From NCBI GenBank assembly GCA_946894095.1, contig OX335651.1, forward strand, positions 20,978,501-21,042,500: a DNA stretch of 64,000 nucleotides, given 5' to 3'. Below the pieces are notes generated by a model that worked only from the letters and a program-made list of their open reading frames with translations, did no database searches and had not been told where the DNA came from. Below, in pieces: positions 52,941 through 63,083 of the stretch. How positions within the stretch are numbered: the stretch's first letter is position 1; every line of letters begins with the position of its first letter. Position numbers and translations under genes: made by a program. Source of the stretch: Incurvaria masculella (Eukaryota; Arthropoda; Insecta; Lepidoptera; Incurvariidae).

Positions 52941-54222
52941 AACCTCGTGTGCCATCTCTTGTGATAGATGAATTGGAGTATTTCTGTTTAAGAGACTGCT
53001 ATGTACCTATGCAGATAAGAGTCTACACATAACATAATTTATGCAAGATTACAACTTGAAGTGTAAATTAGTTTGTTGCACGCACATAATTTGAGGTATT
53101 GTGCGTGATATTTTGTCAAGCGCTAGAGATGAAACTTATCAAGTAATCAATTTGTTTGCAATGGGGTTGCAATCTGCAACCGATCTCTTCTAGCGTGAAG
53201 ATATGAGTGTAAAATATTACATGAGCCCACGACCCATTTCGACCCCTCGACTGGGAGACACTGCAGCTCCGTTGCGTGTATAGCAGCGGGCCTAACAGGG
53301 TTATTCGATTAATATGCAGAGCCAGCAGACAGCTATTTCAGGATAGTGTAACATCGTCTGTTGAAGACCGGGACCAAATGAAAGAGGATCGTGTGCGCTC
53401 TGACTGAAGGAAACTACTATTATTGAAACGGGTGTATTACGAATCGTTTAACAGCAAGAGTTCCAAAGAGTAAAATTCATCTTTCTAAGGGGCGACGAGG
53501 CAGCCCCGGGTCGTCTGCATAGCGTTGGCGGTTGGTAGGCGGGAAAACTAAGGAGATGAGGAAATGAAATGTTTCACCTCCATGGTGAAAACAGATATTG
53601 CTGACAATACCAATATTACTAGTTGAAACACTATTTATTGGAGCAGTGATGGATAAACATTTTACTTGGCAATTATGCATTACAAATATTACGCTCTGTA
53701 ACTGACTACTAAAAATTAGGATCAGTTTATTAATAAAAATCAACATTTTCCTTTAGTTTGTCGTATAACATTACTTCACAGGATTTGTTACTTATAAGCG
53801 ACTTGACTGGTTCAATAATACAGGATGCGTTAGTTTTAACAAAATCAACGAGTTCGATTCCCGGCGAGGAAATCGATTTAAAAAAAATCCCTTGAGTTAC
53901 CTACTTAAACGACTTAACTGCTGATTTGAAAAAAAAATTAACATAGTTTATTTTCAGCGCTTCCCTACGTCTCCGTTCGTCATACATTTGCTTTAGAGTT
54001 AGGTTAAAGTCCTACTTTTTAGGTATATTCACACTCTTAAGAGCACGCTGACTTAAGGAGATAAGATAACTGCCATAACCTAATTAAAAACACTTAGTTT
54101 TGTGATGTCTAAGATATAAAATGTCTGTTCAATGTCTAAATAATCTGCCCTGATGCATTTATGTTATGTAGCGGAACCCCCAAATAATAATATTACCTTA
54201 AATTAAAAACCAACCACCAAGA
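52941..54222. other. Intergenic; isolated B-box-like word
   Basis: At 53851-53865 the sequence GAGTTCGATTCCCGGCG looks like a tRNA B box and TΨC arm, but no matching A box or acceptor stem is present upstream, so at most it is a SINE scrap. The rest shows no gene; the 89-codon minus frame at 53477-53746 has no motif. Confidence 0.4.
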
Positions 54223-54262
54223 GAATCCAGAAGGAACGCGCCATTGCGTTCCTTCTGGACTC
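54223..54262. repeat. Hairpin with 17-bp arms and 6-nt loop
   Basis: GAATCCAGAAGGAACGC (54223-54239) pairs with GCGTTCCTTCTGGACTC (54246-54262) with one mismatch. Helitron 3' ends carry such hairpins followed by CTRR, but I do not see CTRR at the right distance on either strand. Confidence 0.85.
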
Positions 54263-54685
54263 AACAATATTCTACGAGTATGAGCAGGTTGGACGAAACT
54301 ATATATAACTTGACACTGATTGTACTAAAAAAAGTGTACTATGGGGTTGGCATAATCACAATTGTTTATTGCTTATCTATCATCCATAGACAGCACACTG
54401 CAGTCGGATTTGTCATATTTTACCATTAGCCAGTTCGGCAATCCCAGCGAAGAAGAACTGGCAAGAAACTCCGCTGGTTTTTTTTTCAACGATGTGGTTA
54501 AAGTCCCAAAATATGAATAGAGATTTTTAAAAATACCTGGAAAGGAAGGTCCCAGTAATGAAGGAAAGAAAACACAAAGCTGCGAAGCTAAGGTAGGAAA
54601 CCAAAATAAGCGCATGCGTTGCCGGTTGCAGTGAGTCCCTATCCGTAAGAAGTCATACATGTTTTACTTTTTTTCCTAAAATATA

Positions 54686-55962
54686 GGTTGGGGAAAAAGT
54701 TTCTTCGCATTTTTTAAGAAAATTCAAAATATTTTTTAATATGGTTTATTTACATTTAACTAAAGTATGTAGGTACCATTTTGTTCGATAACTTTTTGCC
54801 ATCTTGTAGGTAGGGACATGATCCCATTGCTATAGAAATATTGGGACTTCTGATCAATATACCGCGACAAGTGGTTTTGGCAGTCCTCTCGTGATGTTAA
54901 ACTGACACTGCCTAAAGAATTCTGAAGAGACCTATACAGGTGGAAATCTGAAGGTGCAAGGTCAGGACTATACGGCGGATGCATTAACACCTCCCAGCCA
55001 AACTCTCTTAGTTTTTGCTGAGTGGCTAAAGATGTGTGAGGTCTAGCGTTATCATGATGAAAAACCACACCCCTTCTGTTCATTAATTCCGGCCGCTTTC
55101 TCTCAACTTCTTGCTTTAATCTCATCAGTTGTTCGCAGTAGAGTTCAGAATCGATGGTCCTGCCTGGTGGTAACAGCTCATAATGAATAATGCCCTTCCA
55201 ATCCCACCACACACACAGCATCACCTTGTCGCGAGTTAACCCGGGTTTCGCCACAGTCTGTGAAGCTTGACCGGCCTTTGACCACGACCTTTTTCGCACG
55301 TTCTTGTCGTACGTGATCCACTTTTCATCACCAGTTATCAGCTTCTTCAAAAATGGTTCGGTTTCATTACGTTGTAATAAAAATCACAAATGAGTACACG
55401 GTTCATTAGGTTTCTTTCAGTGAGCTCGTGAGGTACCCAAATATCGAGCTTTTTTGTGTACCCAGTTTTTTTCAAATGCGCCAAAACTGTTTTGTGGTCA
55501 ATTCCTAGTTCTTCAGCTACGTCGTAACTACTGATATGCCGATCTTGCTCCACTTTTTCAAAAATGGCATCCATTTTATCCGTAATAGGGCGACCAGAGC
55601 GACGTGCATCTTTGACATCAAAATTTCCGGATTGAAAACGCTTAAACCAAATTTGTGCTACTCTCACAGACACTGCACTAGGTCCATAAACTTCGCAAAT
55701 TTTTTTCGCGGCTTGCGTTGCATTTTTACCTTTTTTGTAGTAAAATTTTAAAATGTATCGAATTTCTTCATTAAATTCACTCATTTTGACAGTACGAAAA
55801 ACAAATGAGAATCACACATTTTCCTAATTTGAATTTGGAATTATGTTCTTTAAAATTTAAACTTTCGATGATACCAAAACCAGCCAGATACAAATAGTAT
55901 AGCCAAAGAGATTTTATTACAAGTTCATACATACTATAATGCGAAAAGACTTTTCCCCGACC
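54686..55962 (-). mobile_element. mariner-family DNA transposon, nearly complete (1277 bp)
   Basis: The ends GGTTGGGGAAAAAGTTTCTT (54686 onward) and, on the other strand, GGTCGGGGAAAAGTCTTTTC (from 55962) are inverted repeats of about 25 bp ending in CGCATT. Both are flanked by the dinucleotide TA, the target duplicated by Tc1/mariner elements. The length and the single internal transposase gene on the minus strand are typical of mariner. The only obvious damage is one frameshift in the transposase. Confidence 0.95.
54760..55784 (-). pseudogene. mariner transposase, one frameshift
   Basis: Two minus-strand frames (55347-55784, 145 codons, and 54760-55350, 196 codons) together give about 341 residues, close to the usual 345. 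The first holds the N-terminal helix-turn-helix region, SGRPIT (63-68) and the mariner signature WVPHELT (116-122). The second starts within the linker and carries ITGDEKW (Asp8), VVFHHDNARPHTS (Asp100) and YSPDLAPSDF (Asp135), giving the D,D34D triad that cuts and joins DNA. Frame is lost near 55377-55386 in an A/T run, which is consistent with loss of one base. All catalytic residues are still present, so the copy died recently. The Met at the start of the second frame is incidental. Confidence 0.95.
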
Positions 55963-56089
55963 TATTATTACGTTATTAAAATCAAAATTACTCCTACAGG
56001 GCCATTTAATAATAAATTCTTTTATTATTAAATCATGGTAAGTATGGGCAACATTACATGTTTACAGAGTAACAAAATTAATATCCCAG

Positions 56090-56240
56090 TCACCACGACG
56101 TGCGTCGAGCCGGCCAGCCGCGCCCGCCCCGCTCCGCCGTGCGGGCCGCACGCCGCGCCGGGCCGGGCGGCGCGGGGCGGCGCGGGGCGGCGCGGAGCGG
56201 GGCGGCGCGAGGTGGCGCGGAGGTGCCACCTTTCGCAATA
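56090..56240. promoter_or_regulatory. GC-rich island with GGCGGCGCGG decamers
   Basis: CCCGCCCCGCTCCGCCGTGC is followed by tandem GGCGGCGCGGGGCGGCGCGG and GAGGTGGCGCGGAGGTGCCA. It lies between the mariner and the Helitron 3' region and has sharp edges. The frames at 56035-56376 (plus) and 56062-56244 (minus) are composition effects. Confidence 0.3.
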
Positions 56241-56358
56241 TCATGACGCGGCACTTGTTTTCATTCCGCCCGCGGCGATTACAAACGGACTGTCATCAGT
56301 TAGGATCAGATACATAAACAAGCATGCGCTAACAATCAGCATGATCAAAATAATATGT

Positions 56359-57144
56359 AAAAAAACAAAAAAATAATAAAATAGGTAAAAAAACTTTTTA
56401 AGTTAAACGGTTTTATGTTAAACATACATTGCAATGTTTAAGATAAATGTACTAAAAACAAAAAAATAATAAAATAGATACAGTCGTGGGATTTATAAAC
56501 ATATGCATAGACTAGACTAAAATAAAACCGTGGGGCACGTCAATTGTCTACAATCGTTGATTAAAATGTTTGTTTTGTAATGTTACACTATAATTAGGCA
56601 GTTGTTCAACCGACAACGATGGACGTGTGATAAGTAGGGCTAGAATGTGGAAACAAGCTAGCAAGCTCGATTATAAGCGAGTTTTGGGTTTCATAGTGGT
56701 GAGCGAGTAGTACTTTTATCATATGTTTTGTCGATTAAAGACAAACTACGAGCAGTGAAACGATTCCTTGCCAGCCAGCAGTGTGAATGTCCAACGATAA
56801 ACTAGTTGAAACATCTCTTTTATTTACATGGAGTGTATAACTATTGGAATTTCCATGACGAAGAAAATAGTAAGTAATTTCCTCACCGTCTGCGGGCCAA
56901 CTGCCTAACGACGAATTAAACGATTCTTCTATCGCACATTAAGTCGATAATTTGTAGACAATTGACGTGCCCCACGGTTTTATTTTAGTCTAGTCTATGC
57001 ATATGTTTATAAATCCCACGACTGTATCTATTTTATTATTTTTTTGTTTTTAGTACATTTATCTTAAACATTGCAATGTATGTTTAACATAAAACCGTTT
57101 AACTTAAAAAGTTTTTTTACCTATTTTATTATTTTTTTGTTTTT
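56359..57144. repeat. 786-bp foldback: ~195-bp arms 3' of the Helitron gene
   Basis: 56359-56553 and 56952-57144 are near-perfect reverse complements, with a 398-bp unpaired middle. Landmarks of the left arm are TTTTTAAGTTAAACGGTTTT, TACAGTCGTGGGATTTATAA and CCGTGGGGCACGTCAATTGT. The middle contains no transposase. The right arm is contiguous with the Helitron 3' flank and partly repeated in it, so the inverted copy may have arisen from the Helitron end itself. Confidence 0.9.
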
Positions 57145-57215
57145 AGTACATTTATCTTAAACATTGCAATGTATGTTTAACATAAAACCGTTTAACTTAA
57201 AAAGTTTTTTTACCT
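57030..57215. repeat. 93-bp tandem duplication at the Helitron 3' flank
   Basis: Two near-identical 93-bp units start at 57030 and 57123 (ATTTTATTATTTTTTTGTTT, ATTGCAATGTATGTTTAACA, AAAACCGTTTAACTTAAAAA). The second ends 19 bases from the stop codon of the Helitron gene. A single reversed unit plus a partial one occupies 56361-56479. Confidence 0.9.
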
Positions 57216-57233
57216 ATTTTTATTTTCTAGTTT

Positions 57234-60200
57234 TTAGTTTTTATTTCGCATTCTGTTTAATTCATTTAGTGCTTCATTATTGCAAGGTTTCTTGCCCGTT
57301 AGTTTATTGCAGTCCAACTCCTCTATACGTAGTCCCTGCAAAGATCTTACTCTACTAAGAGCCACGTAGGCTTGACCTTCTTCAAACAGTTTCGCACCTA
57401 AGTATACGACTGCGTGATCCACAGTGCTGCCCTGCATTTTATGTATTGTAGAAGCCCATGATAGTATTAAAGGCAACATTCTTCTTTCAGCCGTCCCGTA
57501 ATTGTACTTAGCTGGAAACTGTATGGCTTTCGGGTGTATAAGATGTACTCCGTCTCTTGCGAAATCAATTCGGACGGAAGGTACATCTGTTGCATACATC
57601 TGAGTTCGACGAAATTGAGGCCAAACGATTTCGTTGATGTAGCCTATAGCGCCATTTACTAATCCCTTTGAAACGTCAATATTGGACCGTAGCATGACTT
57701 TTGCCCCCACAAATATTTCCAGTTCCGCTGGTAAACCCCCAGTTTTGTTGATATCAGCTGGTATTATAGTAGCTATATCCACATTGTCTGCATTTCGTGT
57801 GGCGTGTACTAGCTGATCCTGCGCTTTTATTTTGTAAATGCGAGCACCATTATTTCTGTACAAATTCAATACAGCAGAGTTGTGGTCGTTAACTTGTTGA
57901 TTTGTGGGGTATACCCTTAACGCTTTGTCTATTGCAAACTCATCACTCGTGTCTTGAAGAAGTCTTCCCATTAAAATACTAAAATGTTGGGTTGTTAGCT
58001 CACCGACTCTCAAAGCATTCAAAATATCAATAAAAGTCTGGTCACCTTGCTGACGCATATTTTCAGTTAATTCACACAGCGTGAATAAACGCCAGAGATG
58101 TTGAGCTGGTTCGAGATGTTCTGGCTGTTTGAAAACAGGTGTTCCTGATCGTTTTATAGGAGGCAGTTGTAAAAGATCACCGAAAAGTAATACGTTTACT
58201 CCTCCAAAAAACTCATTTTCACAGTTCTTAATTTGCCTTAATCGAGCGTCCATCATGCATAACATTTGATAAGACACCATGGAAATCTCGTCGACAATCA
58301 AAAATTCTGTCTGATGCCATTGTTGCCTCATTATTCGCAAATAGTTTCCGGACAGTGGTGACATACCTGTTATGCGACCGTCTTTCTGTACAGGCAATTT
58401 TAAAGTACTGTGTATCGTAGCTCCATTTATTAATCTAGCTGCAACTCCTGTTAGTGAGCAGACTTTAACCGCATCCTTTGCGTAGCACCTATTAATTTGG
58501 TCTCGTAATAACTTTAATAGAAAAGTCTTGCCCACACCAGCTCCTCCTGTAAAGAATATTTTTAAACGTTCTTCAGCACCTGACATTTGATTTTGTATGG
58601 ACTGGGTAACTAATGTAAAAATTTCCTTTTGTCCTGCATTCATAGACTGCTTAGCCTGTAAGAACTGGTCTTCATTCATTGGCAAATAAGGAACTTCTTC
58701 TTCATGGTCTAGTTCCATCGGCTCTGCGTGTTCCAGTATCTGAAATGCGTGTACTTGCGCGAATGCATTTTCAAGCTGCCTGTCACGTTCACGATATATT
58801 TCCAAGTAGGCGTTTGTTTGTCTTAAACTTTCTTCGTTGGCGAGAAACGCATCTCTGGCACTATTAAATTCTCCTAAAAGTTCGGCCTCATTGCGATACG
58901 GCATATACTGGATTAGTAAACTGTAATAATATGACTCTGGATCAGAAGCTGCTACGAAGTTAGGTACCCGTACTACAGCTGGCGTGTTTCTAATAGTCAT
59001 TTTGGTGTTGTCTGTTAAAGTTATAAGACGCCTTCTTGTTGTCTGCTCGTGCGGTGCATAAGCATCGGTATCGATGCTCTCTTCATTTATAACTGGCGGT
59101 TTTGTGTAGTGTGGCTCAAATAACATCGCAAATTCTATGAGACACATATTGTTAAAATCATAGTTGGGGTGCTCTGCTGGTCGCTTTTCATATCGTTCGA
59201 AAATATTGGCACAATATCCTGCTGCTTGACCAGCTTCATTAAACTTCAACACTTTATACCTTTGTTCCGCTTTACGAGTATTGACAAAAATTGTTTTTCT
59301 CGAGCTGTCACGCATACTCAAATGGCATAGCCTGAATACGCATTCGCAGGCTGAAACTTGACGTTCTCTTAATATGCGCATGCATATTTTAAACAGCTTA
59401 CGCGAGACGTCAGTTTCTTCTCTTCTAATTTGTTGAATAGCTCGAGATACTTCACCATCTAGGTTTGTAGGTTCTGATTTTGACACGTATTTAGCGATGT
59501 AATACGCAATCGACTCATTTGTACCACACGGTTGTATATCCATATTGGCTTTCCACATTTTTAGCAAAGCAGGACTGTAATTGTTTACCCAACCATCTTC
59601 ACTTTTTCTTTTCAGAACGCAAATGCGACCACCGTTGTAGATGAATTCGTTAGATGAAGGATCAATAACATGTGTCTCTAAGCATTCCGAGCGTGGAAAG
59701 TTGAAACGACAAACAGAATTATTTTTCGTGCAGGTACTAGTGTGTCGATGTATTTGACAATTTTTAACTAATTCATATAGTTCTGAAGTTTCTGGAGGAA
59801 TGGCAGTACTACAGACTGAATCAATGCGAGCTATTCCTTCAGGTGTCGCAACAGACGGGTGATCTTCGATCCAAACAACCATATGCAAATGAGGACTTCC
59901 TCTGTTCTGAAACTCGATTCGCCACCAATGATCTTTAACTTTACCGCCAAATATTTCAGTATCAGTTTTAAGAAACTGCATTAGCGCATTAACACGTACC
60001 ATAAAATGTCTACTCACAACAACTGGATACATCTCGATGAGTCTCTGAGTTTCCTGAATATCTATGTCATCTGGGTCAATGTGCTGTTTACCATCACTAA
60101 CAAGGAGACTTCTTTTCATATCCTTCCAGTGAAGATCATTGCAGCTCAATGTAACAAAATAAGTGGGAGGTCCTAAACATCTGATTTGTGCTATAAGATC

Positions 60201-62771
60201 ACTAAGAGCACTACGCCAATAAGCAGCGGAACCTCTTAGATTTTTTAAATATAAGTGCAGGTCTTCCACTCGATTGCCGTTTTCACCTTCAACTTTTCTA
60301 GCACAAGCTGCAATGGTTGATTTAACTCGATAGTACTCAAACATTGATAGAGCATAGAATAGGTAATCGTTGCGCTGAAATCTAACATCAGCACCTAATA
60401 AACGAAATTGATAGTAATCCAAAGGACTTATATTTACGGGCCGTTGTTCTTTCAAACCATTTTTACCATACGGGAAAAGCTGATACCATGCGAACTCTTC
60501 TGCTTTTAACTCATAAGATTCATTCACAATATTATTATTCGTCTTTCTTCTGATTTCGTTTACATTTTCAGATACCTCTAGCTCATCTTCAACATCAGGT
60601 TGGACGCTATCAATAGGCAACATTACAGATGTTTGTATAGGTATAGTTTCAGATCTCAGATTCGAACGCGGTTGTTGTACTTGCACATCCTGATGAGTGA
60701 TGGCATCTTCCTGTTGCTGTACTTGAACACCCTGACGAGTGATAATATTTTCCCTCAAATGTACGTCTACGCGTGTGAGGGTGTACGCGATATTACGGGA
60801 TCCGAGGCATCTTTTACAGATGCGGCACAGTTCTTGTAAGTTGTCGCATTCTATAACACAGGCTTTGCCATTTTCTGGTGTTGGTTTTCCTTTTGGGCCA
60901 CAAGAATGGGAGTCAGCAAAATAGTATTTGTCTTCACCGCGAAATACGCTAACAGATTTATTTGATGCTGTCAATATTCCTGAAGAATGACTATCAAATA
61001 ATCTATTTAAAGCTGTATGTAATGTAATGCCGATATTATTGGTATTTACAGAATCTTGGAGACTCCCGAATAAAAGAGTGTCTTCATCATATTCTATAGA
61101 AAATCGGCATTCATACATTTGTAAACTTTGCCTGACGATATGAAAGTTTCGTATCTCTAAATATCCTGTTTCATCCAGTTCAGTAGGATCAAGCTGGGTA
61201 CGAATCCAGCAATATAAGGAGTCACCCGCTAACATATTAGCATTCAGAATATTGACGTCCCATTGATTAGGGCTTAGGATTGCAGCTCGGACAATGTTCG
61301 CCAACGACATAGCACTACATTGTACACCAGCATATCGCGAAGTAAAGACGTTGTAGTCACCTTGATGCCATGAAGCTCGAATAATTCTTGCAACATTATT
61401 AATTGGAATGAATGCATTTCGAATTTCATTTTCATTCCTTTCGGACGCTTCATCTTCAGACAATTCGGGCACACTAAGTCGTACTAACTCCTGGTCACTA
61501 ATTTGGGCATTGTCGTCAATACGTACATCTTTGTAAAGCGGGTTATTTCTGATTAACCATCTTAAAGCACTATAGACTTTTTCGCGACATATTGTGAATT
61601 CCCTGGTGATGTTTAAATTTTCTAATCGTTCGGTTACTACAATAATGCCTACCTGGCTTGCAGATCTTGGTAGCATACTAGGCAGTCTTTCACTGACTTC
61701 AAAGATATCTTGGGCAAATAAAACTGCCTGTCCGCGAAAACCGTACTGCCCATAGAGGCCACTAAATTTCACGATTTTAACAAAGGGAATAATTCTGCAC
61801 AGCAAACGTTGTTCCGCCTGTGTCAATGTTTGAATAACGTCTGGTATAGAACCTGGATCCAGATTATTCCAGTAAGCTTTTGGTGGTGCTGTTGTTTTAT
61901 TACTAGTAACATGTGTTTGACAGCGGGAACATAATAACAATGATATTTTCGAAGTTAACTCCACAGGTAAGTATGTTAATGCAGCAGCGTTGTACCGAAC
62001 TGTACGAACTTGATTAGGATAACAACGTTTGGTACAAATATCACAAACATGTATACAAATTGTGTTAATAGCATTCTCGAATGCCTGCAGATTATTAGCT
62101 CTGCATTGCTGGGTACGCTCTCGTTGTTTATTTAACCTCGTATCGCGATGTTCAGGCGTTTCTGAACCCAACTGCTGTCTTTGTCTTTCACGGCTTTGTA
62201 TTAATCTAACTTCATATTCTTCAGGCGTTTCTGATGCTACCATCTGTGTATATCGCTCCCGTTGTTTTGTTAACCTAGCTTCATATTCTTCAGGCGTTTC
62301 TGACGCTACCATCTGTGTATATCGCTCCCGTTGTTTTGTTAACCTGGCTTCATATTCTTCAGGCGTTTCTGACGCTATCATCTGTGTGTATCGCTCCCGT
62401 TGTTTTGTTAACCTGGCTTCATATTCTTCAGGCGTTTCTGACGCTATCATCTGTGTGTATCGCTCACGTTGCTTTGTTAACCTGGCTTCATATTCTTTAG
62501 ACGTTTCTGACGCCGTCATTTGTGTATATCGCTGACGTTGCTTTTTTAACCTGGCCTCATATTGCTCAGGTGTTTTTGACGCTAATTGTTCCCGTCGTTT
62601 CTGTAATCGACTATTTCTATCACCTTCACTTTCTTTAGCTCGTTTTGCTTTATACTTTTCTTTCGCTTTTTGAAGCCTTCGTTTACGTTGTGTTGCAGTT
62701 TCTGTTTTATTTGTGTTTGTATTTTTTATTAAATTTTTTTTTACCATTTTGTTCCCACGAGTAATGGACAT
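57234..62771 (-). CDS. Helitron replication initiator/helicase (Rep/Hel), 1845 aa, intact
   Basis: This is a rolling-circle transposase. The HUH relaxase part nicks and joins DNA ends and the PIF1-type helicase part unwinds. Residues 1-65 are basic. Residues about 68-220 form a charged array of 23-residue repeats (EEYEARLTKQRERYTQM), probably coiled coil. CDICTKRC (243-250) with CSRC (281-284) suggests zinc binding ahead of a DUF6570-like region. A Helitron_like_N region spans about 780-965. The HUH motif is in GSPHLHMVVW (His961, His963) and the twin tyrosines are in YYIAKYVSK (Tyr1091, Tyr1095). Helicase motifs are GGAGVGKT (1409-1416), LIVDEIS (1491-1497), GDLLQLPP (1531-1538), STIHKMQGST (1774-1783) and AYVALSRVR (1801-1809). 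No stop or shift is present, so the copy may be active or very young. A stop codon lies just before Met1, and Met9 is an alternative start. No endonuclease domain is fused at the C-terminus. Confidence 0.96.
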   Translation of the reverse strand: MSITRGNKMVKKNLIKNTNTNKTETATQRKRRLQKAKEKYKAKRAKESEGDRNSRLQKRREQLASKTPEQYEARLKKQRQRYTQMTASETSKEYEARLTKQRERYTQMIASETPEEYEARLTKQRERYTQMIASETPEEYEARLTKQRERYTQMVASETPEEYEARLTKQRERYTQMVASETPEEYEVRLIQSRERQRQQLGSETPEHRDTRLNKQRERTQQCRANNLQAFENAINTICIHVCDICTKRCYPNQVRTVRYNAAALTYLPVELTSKISLLLCSRCQTHVTSNKTTAPPKAYWNNLDPGSIPDVIQTLTQAEQRLLCRIIPFVKIVKFSGLYGQYGFRGQAVLFAQDIFEVSERLPSMLPRSASQVGIIVVTERLENLNITREFTICREKVYSALRWLIRNNPLYKDVRIDDNAQISDQELVRLSVPELSEDEASERNENEIRNAFIPINNVARIIRASWHQGDYNVFTSRYAGVQCSAMSLANIVRAAILSPNQWDVNILNANMLAGDSLYCWIRTQLDPTELDETGYLEIRNFHIVRQSLQMYECRFSIEYDEDTLLFGSLQDSVNTNNIGITLHTALNRLFDSHSSGILTASNKSVSVFRGEDKYYFADSHSCGPKGKPTPENGKACVIECDNLQELCRICKRCLGSRNIAYTLTRVDVHLRENIITRQGVQVQQQEDAITHQDVQVQQPRSNLRSETIPIQTSVMLPIDSVQPDVEDELEVSENVNEIRRKTNNNIVNESYELKAEEFAWYQLFPYGKNGLKEQRPVNISPLDYYQFRLLGADVRFQRNDYLFYALSMFEYYRVKSTIAACARKVEGENGNRVEDLHLYLKNLRGSAAYWRSALSDLIAQIRCLGPPTYFVTLSCNDLHWKDMKRSLLVSDGKQHIDPDDIDIQETQRLIEMYPVVVSRHFMVRVNALMQFLKTDTEIFGGKVKDHWWRIEFQNRGSPHLHMVVWIEDHPSVATPEGIARIDSVCSTAIPPETSELYELVKNCQIHRHTSTCTKNNSVCRFNFPRSECLETHVIDPSSNEFIYNGGRICVLKRKSEDGWVNNYSPALLKMWKANMDIQPCGTNESIAYYIAKYVSKSEPTNLDGEVSRAIQQIRREETDVSRKLFKICMRILRERQVSACECVFRLCHLSMRDSSRKTIFVNTRKAEQRYKVLKFNEAGQAAGYCANIFERYEKRPAEHPNYDFNNMCLIEFAMLFEPHYTKPPVINEESIDTDAYAPHEQTTRRRLITLTDNTKMTIRNTPAVVRVPNFVAASDPESYYYSLLIQYMPYRNEAELLGEFNSARDAFLANEESLRQTNAYLEIYRERDRQLENAFAQVHAFQILEHAEPMELDHEEEVPYLPMNEDQFLQAKQSMNAGQKEIFTLVTQSIQNQMSGAEERLKIFFTGGAGVGKTFLLKLLRDQINRCYAKDAVKVCSLTGVAARLINGATIHSTLKLPVQKDGRITGMSPLSGNYLRIMRQQWHQTEFLIVDEISMVSYQMLCMMDARLRQIKNCENEFFGGVNVLLFGDLLQLPPIKRSGTPVFKQPEHLEPAQHLWRLFTLCELTENMRQQGDQTFIDILNALRVGELTTQHFSILMGRLLQDTSDEFAIDKALRVYPTNQQVNDHNSAVLNLYRNNGARIYKIKAQDQLVHATRNADNVDIATIIPADINKTGGLPAELEIFVGAKVMLRSNIDVSKGLVNGAIGYINEIVWPQFRRTQMYATDVPSVRIDFARDGVHLIHPKAIQFPAKYNYGTAERRMLPLILSWASTIHKMQGSTVDHAVVYLGAKLFEEGQAYVALSRVRSLQGLRIEELDCNKLTGKKPCNNEALNELNRMRNKN
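62119..62570 (-). repeat. In-frame 69-bp repeats within the Helitron gene
   Basis: About six 69-bp units encode the 23-residue repeat. The central four (62221-62500) are nearly identical at DNA level, while outer ones diverge, so the array expands and contracts by unequal exchange or slippage. The plus-strand frame at 62029-62535 (repeats of CVYRSRCFVNLASYSSGVSD) is its antisense shadow. Confidence 0.95.
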
Positions 62772-62849
62772 TTAAACGGTCGACCCCCCCAGAGGTCCAA
62801 TAAAGGGGCAAGGCTATGTACAACAAGATGCGCCTGAGTCTTGAGGGGA

Positions 62850-62990
62850 AAACGCTAACGACATATCATTTTTATCCACCCTAATGCCATACAGTTCTCG
62901 GCGCGTTTTAACCTTTCACCTTAACTTGGGTGGTGTACCGCTAACGACGTATCATTTTTAGCCACCCTAACGCCACACAGTCCTCAACAC
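62850..62990. repeat. Two-copy 88-bp repeat upstream of the Helitron gene
   Basis: CGCTAACGACATATCATTTT (62850) and CGCTAACGACGTATCATTTT (62938) both continue as CCACCCTAA and CCA-ACAGT-CTC. These lie 80-200 bases upstream of the start codon, in what would be the promoter or 5' leader. Confidence 0.85.
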
Positions 62991-63083
62991 GATACAAAAT
63001 CTTGACTTGGGTGGTGGATTCAGGCTGGATTAATCAGATACCTAAATTACAGATTCAATTTCTAAATTTAAATCTTATTATTA

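Noticed and set aside
53840..53870. tRNA gene from a GAGTTCGATTCCCGG word
   Set aside because: No A box or cloverleaf upstream.
62029..62535. 168-codon plus-strand repeat protein
   Set aside because: Antisense shadow of the 69-bp repeats of the Helitron gene.
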